Of a stretch of DNA of 64,000 bases, positions 59,435 through 64,000 are shown piece by piece. The position numbers and the translations under genes are program-made. Under the pieces are notes generated by a model. The model saw nothing but the letters and a program-made list of their open reading frames with translations, searched no databases and was not told where the DNA came from. Origin of the DNA: Acanthornis magna (taxonomy: Eukaryota > Chordata > Aves > Passeriformes > Acanthizidae); the NCBI GenBank assembly GCA_036785705.1, contig JAWUZG010000157.1:1426001-1490000 (forward strand), read 5' to 3'. Within the stretch, counting starts at the first letter, position 1. Each line of letters begins with the position of its first letter.

Positions 59435-62400
59435 GCCGCCAGGATATCTGGTGACCTCGGGGTTCCTATGAGCAGAGGGAGCACTAAGATGTGCCCATGG
59501 CACCTGTGTAAGTGCCTGTGGCTGAAGGCCTCTTTTGCAGCCTGGAGAGCCTTGGCATGTGGCCATGAAGCCACAGTGCGTGTCTGTGACATCAGAGCGC
59601 TTTGGCAGCATGGAAAGGCCTGGAATGGCTGCAGGGGCCAGAGGTGAGTGCCTGTGACATCACAGCTGTCCAGCAGCAGGGAGAGGGAGGGAATGTCACA
59701 GGCGATGCCCTGTGAGTTGCTGTGACAGCGTGGCTCCTTAGCAGCGTGCAGATTGCCGGGATGTTACCCTTGAGGCCCTGGCATTGCCCTTGTCGTGTGT
59801 GTTGTTTAGGAAGATAGAGAGAGCCGTGGCATGTCCCCCTGGAAGGCCAGGGAGTGGCAGTTGCAAAAGAGCTCCTTAGCACTTAGAGACAGGTGGGATG
59901 TCCCCATGGAGGCACTGTGAGAGCCCGTGACCTCAGAGGTCTTTGGAAGGTGAGAGAGCCGCGGGATGACATGGGATGTGAGCATGGGGAGCCTGTGGGC
60001 AGGTGTGATCTCCCTGCTTGTGCTGGTGCATCCCCCCCGGCCTTTTTTCAGGCTGCAGCATGATATGAGCAATGGTGCTGAGGCCTTGGCCTTGAGGAAG
60101 GCAGCGGGGCTGAGGTGCTGTGGAGCTTCTGAGAAACGCTGTGTGCTGCCAGGAAGTGCTGTGTTCTAAGGTGCTCCTGCTTTTTTTGCTTGTTGAACAG
60201 ACTTTGAAATTAGTTTTTGCCTGGATGGCATCACATTGGTGTTGTCCCGCGTTCAGGGAAAGCTGCCGATGAGAAGTGGGGCCAGGCTGAAGGCTTGTTG
60301 TGACTAAAGGCCATGCCTTGGGGCCCTGTAAGCAGGGGTGCCAAAGGAGGCCCTGGCAGCTGTGCTGGGCCGCAGCAGCGGTGAGCAGCAAAGTCCCTGT
60401 GCGTGGGGCCTCTGCCAGCCGGCAGCTGTCCCGTTTGCTGCACTCGGGGGATGCGCGAAGGAGCACGGCTCCTGGGCCCCCCATCCTGCCGCTCCCGGAG
60501 GCCTCAGCCTTTGGCCGCTGAGAAGATGGCAAGGCACGTGAGAGGAGTATTTCAGTAGCTTGGAGGGGAATTTTGCCTCGTAGAGCCTCTTTGTGTGCTT
60601 GTGGGAGTGCAGGTGTGCATGCGCTGTCTGCAATGTGGGAGAGGGGCTGCTCTGGTGGATTCAGAAGTGCTTTAGGTTTGTGCCTAAGTTAGGTCTCGAA
60701 GTTCCTGCAGTGCTATGGTAAGGGCTGTGTGGATCGTTTGCTGAGGTCTTGGGTTTCAGCTCAGTTCTAAGTGAAGTGTTGTGTAGTTGAAGTCCAGTTC
60801 AGTTGCAATGCCCTTAAGTGCTGTTGCTGCCCTAAGTTGTTGATTTGAATTTGGGTTATCAAGTGAAATGTTGCTCAAGTTGAAGTGCTCCTAAGGGAAG
60901 TGCTCTTGAGCCTTTGAGCCATGTTCTTCTTATGCTGAGCCTTTGTCTTCTTTAGAGACACAGCCTCACACACACGGACAGACAGACAGACATAGATAAT
61001 TTGGGTTTGATTTCATTTTGGATTGATTGACTCTGGATTTTTGTTTGTTGCTTTTCCTCGCTGTGCTTTGAGCATGGTGTAAGTAGTAGAGTGAAGCTTG
61101 GCAAGGAAGCTTGTCCTGCTGTGGCTTTTCCATGAAATCTTTCTTTGCCGATAGTTTTCCTATGATTCTTGGAGTGATGTGCAAGTGCCTGTGCCATCAC
61201 ATGTCTTTAGCAGCGTGGAGCCGCCTGGGATGTCAGCACCGAGGTGCTGTGAGTGAGTGCCTGTGACACCAGGGCTTCTGGGCAGCGTGCGGACTCCTGG
61301 CGTGTGCCTACGGCTGTCCTGGGATGGCCTGTGAGCTCAGTGTTCTTTTGAAAGCTGGATAGCTGTGGCGTGTCCCCAGGGAGTTCCTGTGACAAGATGT
61401 GACCTCGTGGCTCTTTGGCAGCCTGGAGATGGCTGGAGTGTGGCCAGGGGGCAAGTGTGAGTGTCAGGGACTTGCCAGCTCTTGAGGAGGATGGAGGGTG
61501 TAGGGATGTCCCCATGGAGCCCCTGTGAGTGCCTGTGAGCTGGCGGCACCTTAGCAGCGTGAGACTGAGAGGCTGTTGAAGGCCGTGATGTCGGTGCAGA
61601 GAGGTTTGTCAAATGGGAGACTCGTGGGATGTCCGTATGGAGCGGCTGGGGTTGTGTGTGCCCTCAGTGTTCTTGAGGAGCCTCGAGAGCCCTGGGATGG
61701 CCCCGTGGAAGCGCAGGGAGTGGCTGTGACACAGCAGCGGTGCCTGATGTGATGAAAGGGCCCTGGGATGTCAGCTTGGAATGGCTGTGAGTGCCTGAGA
61801 GCACATGAGTCTCTCATGGCCGGAGAGCTGTGGCAGGTGCCCATGGTAGGTGTGTGAGTGCAGGTGAGCTCAGGGCTCTGCAGAAGGCTGTAGGCCTGTG
61901 GGCTGTGAGGCTGGAAGGCCTGGGAGTGCTTTTGAGCGGAGTGCTGTGTAGCAGTCGGGAGCCCCCTGGGAGGTTGTAGCAGGATGCTTTGGGCCGGCTG
62001 CTTTGCCTTGGAACGTGGTGCAGGCACTTGGAGCATGTGCTATTTGCAAATGTCTCCAGGTGTCTTTCAGAGGGCCAGCGTGTGTTGTTTTGGCGTTGAA
62101 TTCTGCTGAAAGTCCTTCTGGCAAGGAAGCCTGCATGAAGGTGCTGCTAGTGAGGCAAAGATTTGGCAGATGAGCTGCTGCTGGGAGTTGCAGGCGTCTG
62201 CCTGACAGTCAGTCCCTTGAGAGTGTCAATGTGCAGTCAGTGCCCTTTCCTAGGGGAGGTTTTTCTAGCGTGTTCCTCCTTGGAGTGTGTGAGGGCTCGT
62301 GCTGGGGAAGTGGATAGCAAGCAAGGGCACTCCTGGTGGTGAAGGGAGAGAGAGCTGCCCAGGAGTGTTGGTGTGGTGAGTTCCATGGAGCTCTACTTGG

Positions 62401-62874
62401 GAATTGGGTTTTTTTGCTTGCTGTAAGATATGACTGCTTTCCTATTGTTTTCATCGAGTGCACTCCATTGTAGTCTGTGTAGCCTCCCAGGAGCAGGTTT
62501 AGCTTTTCTATGGAGTGGTCAGTAATTGGGATTGAGTTGTTTGTGTTGAATCATTTGTGTTAGGGAAGACCTGCTTTTCTAGGAATAGATCAGATGGGCC
62601 ATTTGTAAGTGCTGCGGGACAGAGTTACTTAAAGCAGGGACAGTGTGAGGCTGGGATTGGATGCAGCCGCCGCCAAGGCTCGTGTCTCTGAGAAGGAGTT
62701 GAGAAAGCCAAGGGCTGCTCTCTGGCCCTCGTGACTCAGTGGCCAGGCTGCTCTGGGAGGCTTTGTGTGAATCTGCCAGCACAGCAGCGAGAGATGTCCC
62801 CGAGGAGCTTGTGTGAGTGCAGGTGAGATCAGAGCTCTTGAGCAGCCTGGAGAGCCTGGGGATGTGGCCATGGA
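59435..62874. repeat. Macrosatellite unit 7, second subfamily (3440 bp)
   Basis: Three deletions account for its shortness: 1 bp near 60035, 17 bp near 61567 and 2 bp near 61807. The first one shifts the minus frame. Confidence 0.95.
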
Positions 62875-64000
62875 GCCGCCAGGATATCTGGTGACCTCGG
62901 GGTTCCTATGAGCAGAGGGAGCACTAAGATGTGCCCATGGCACCTGTGTAAGTGCCTGTGGCTGAAGGCCTCTTTTGCAGCCTGGAGAGCCTTGGCATGT
63001 GGCCATGAAGCCACAGTGCGTGTCTGTGACATCAGAGCGCTTTGGCAGCATGGAAAGGCCTGGAATGGCTGCAGGGGCCAGAGGTGAGTGCCTGTGACAT
63101 CACAGCTGTCCAGCAGCAGGGAGAGGGAGGGAACGTCACAGGCGATGCCCTGTGAGTTGCTGTGACAGCGTGGCTCCTTAGCAGCGTGCAGATTGCCGGG
63201 ATGTTACCCTTGAGGCCCTGGCATTGCCCTTGTCGTGTGTGTTCTTTAGGAAGATAGAGAGAGCCGTGGCATGTCCCCCTGGAAGTGCAGGGAGTGGCAG
63301 TTGCAAAAGAGCTCCTTAGCACTTAGAGACAGGTGGGATGTCCCCATGGAGGCACTGTGAGAGCCCGTGACCTCAGAGGTCTTTGGAAGGTGAGAGAGCC
63401 GCGGGATGCCATGGGATGTGAGCATGGGGAGCCTGTGGGCAGGTGTGATCTCCCTGCTTGTGCTGGTGCATCCCTCCCAGCCTTTTTTCAGGCTGCAGCA
63501 TGATATGAGCAATGGTGCTGAGGCCTTGGCCTTGAGGAAGGCAGCGGGGCTGAGGTGCTGTGGAGCTTCTGAGAAAGGCTGTGTGCTGCCAGGAAGTGCT
63601 GTGTTCTAAGGTGCTCCTGCTTTTTTTGCTTGTTGAACAGACTTTGAAATTAGTTTTTGCCTGGATGGCATCACATTGGTGTTGTCCCGCGTTCAGGGAA
63701 AGCTGCCGATGAGAAGTGGGGCCAGGCTGAAGGCTTGTTGTGACTAAAGGCCATGCCTTGGGGCCCTGTAAGCAGGGGTGCCAAAGGAGGCCCTGGCAGC
63801 TGTGCTGGGCCGCAGCAGCGGTGAGCAGCAAAGTCCCTGTGCGTGGGGCCTCTGCCAGCCGGCAGCTGTCCCGTTTGCTGCACTCGGGGGATGCGCGAAG
63901 GAGCACGGCTCCTGGGCCCCCCATCCTGCCGCTCCCGGAGGCCTCAGCCTTTGGCCGCTGAGAAGATGGCAAGGCACGTGAGAGGAGTATTTCAGTAGCT
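62875..64000. repeat. Macrosatellite unit 8, partial at window edge
   Basis: First 1126 bp of a further unit. Second-subfamily marker present. The minus frame is changed near 63475 by the CCCTCCCAG variant. Confidence 0.95.

Larger units (their letters stand above)
38686..64000. repeat. Macrosatellite array, unit about 3.46 kb, at least 7.3 units
   Basis: Units begin with GCCGCCAGGATATCTGGTGA at 38686, 42142, 45602, 49058, 52518, 55975, 59435 and 62875. Lengths are 3456, 3460, 3456, 3460, 3457, 3460 and 3440 bp. All units share orientation and are nearly identical. They are GC-rich with an AT-richer core (for example 39900-40450 in unit 1). The array leaves the window. Small frames recur in each unit, but the longest (216 codons, minus strand) is broken in units 5, 7 and 8, so protein coding is unlikely. 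Confidence 0.97.

Noticed and set aside
38686..64000. Some 130 small open frames repeated in every satellite unit
   Set aside because: They are the same frames copied with the unit, overlap each other on both strands, and several are broken by indels between units.

Overview
The window is vertebrate nuclear DNA and almost certainly from a bird, most likely a songbird. Three CR1 LINE pieces carry the typical avian CR1 3' end. Several avian-type LTRs are present. The one complete gene is a PIM1-like kinase with an Arg-Pro-rich N-terminus, of the kind multiplied in finches and other passerines. No prokaryotic gene organisation is seen, and most long open frames lie inside GC-rich tandem repeats and do not look like genes.

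Layout. Positions 1-16498 are AT-rich, intron-like DNA with two larger CR1 copies (3925-5216 plus, 11622-12356 minus), a CR1 3' tail (13490-13597) and one exon candidate on the minus strand (7006-7117). At about 16.5 kb the DNA turns GC-rich. A solo LTR (16765-17270) with a perfect 5-bp target duplication splits this GC-rich segment. From 17.5 to 24.8 kb there is a compound minisatellite field. Its plus strand is C/A-rich up to about 21.03 kb and mostly G/T-rich after that. A promoter-like or LTR-like cassette (22819-23085) and one well-supported PFAS exon (23930-24112) sit inside it. A minus-strand LTR follows (24778-25434).

Positions 26391-28913 hold an intact five-exon PIM-like serine/threonine kinase (predicted 422 aa). 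Its N-terminus contains 12 perfect CCCCGG units coding (Pro-Arg)12. A broken second PIM copy lies directly downstream in the same orientation (29199-30545). After a spacer with a 29-bp minisatellite come a 1.4-kb LTR (33732-35127), a strong TATA/CCAAT promoter (35340-35615) running into an array with four repeated splice-donor sites (35860-36312), and the 5' LTR plus tRNA-Ser-type primer-binding site of an endogenous retrovirus (36687-37587). Next is the 3' end of another retroviral element in reverse orientation, ending at 38612.

Positions 38686-64000 are a macrosatellite of about 3.46 kb per unit: seven full units and part of an eighth, leaving the window. Units 1-4 form two copies of an A-B dimer (period 6916 bp). 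Units 5-8 belong to another subfamily. The unit itself shows degenerate sub-repeats of about 70 bp. I see no convincing protein in it. The main candidates for new biology are this macrosatellite and its higher-order structure, the in-frame G4C2-type repeat in a kinase, the strand-switching minisatellite field around PFAS coding sequence, and the promoter followed by an array of duplicated splice donors.
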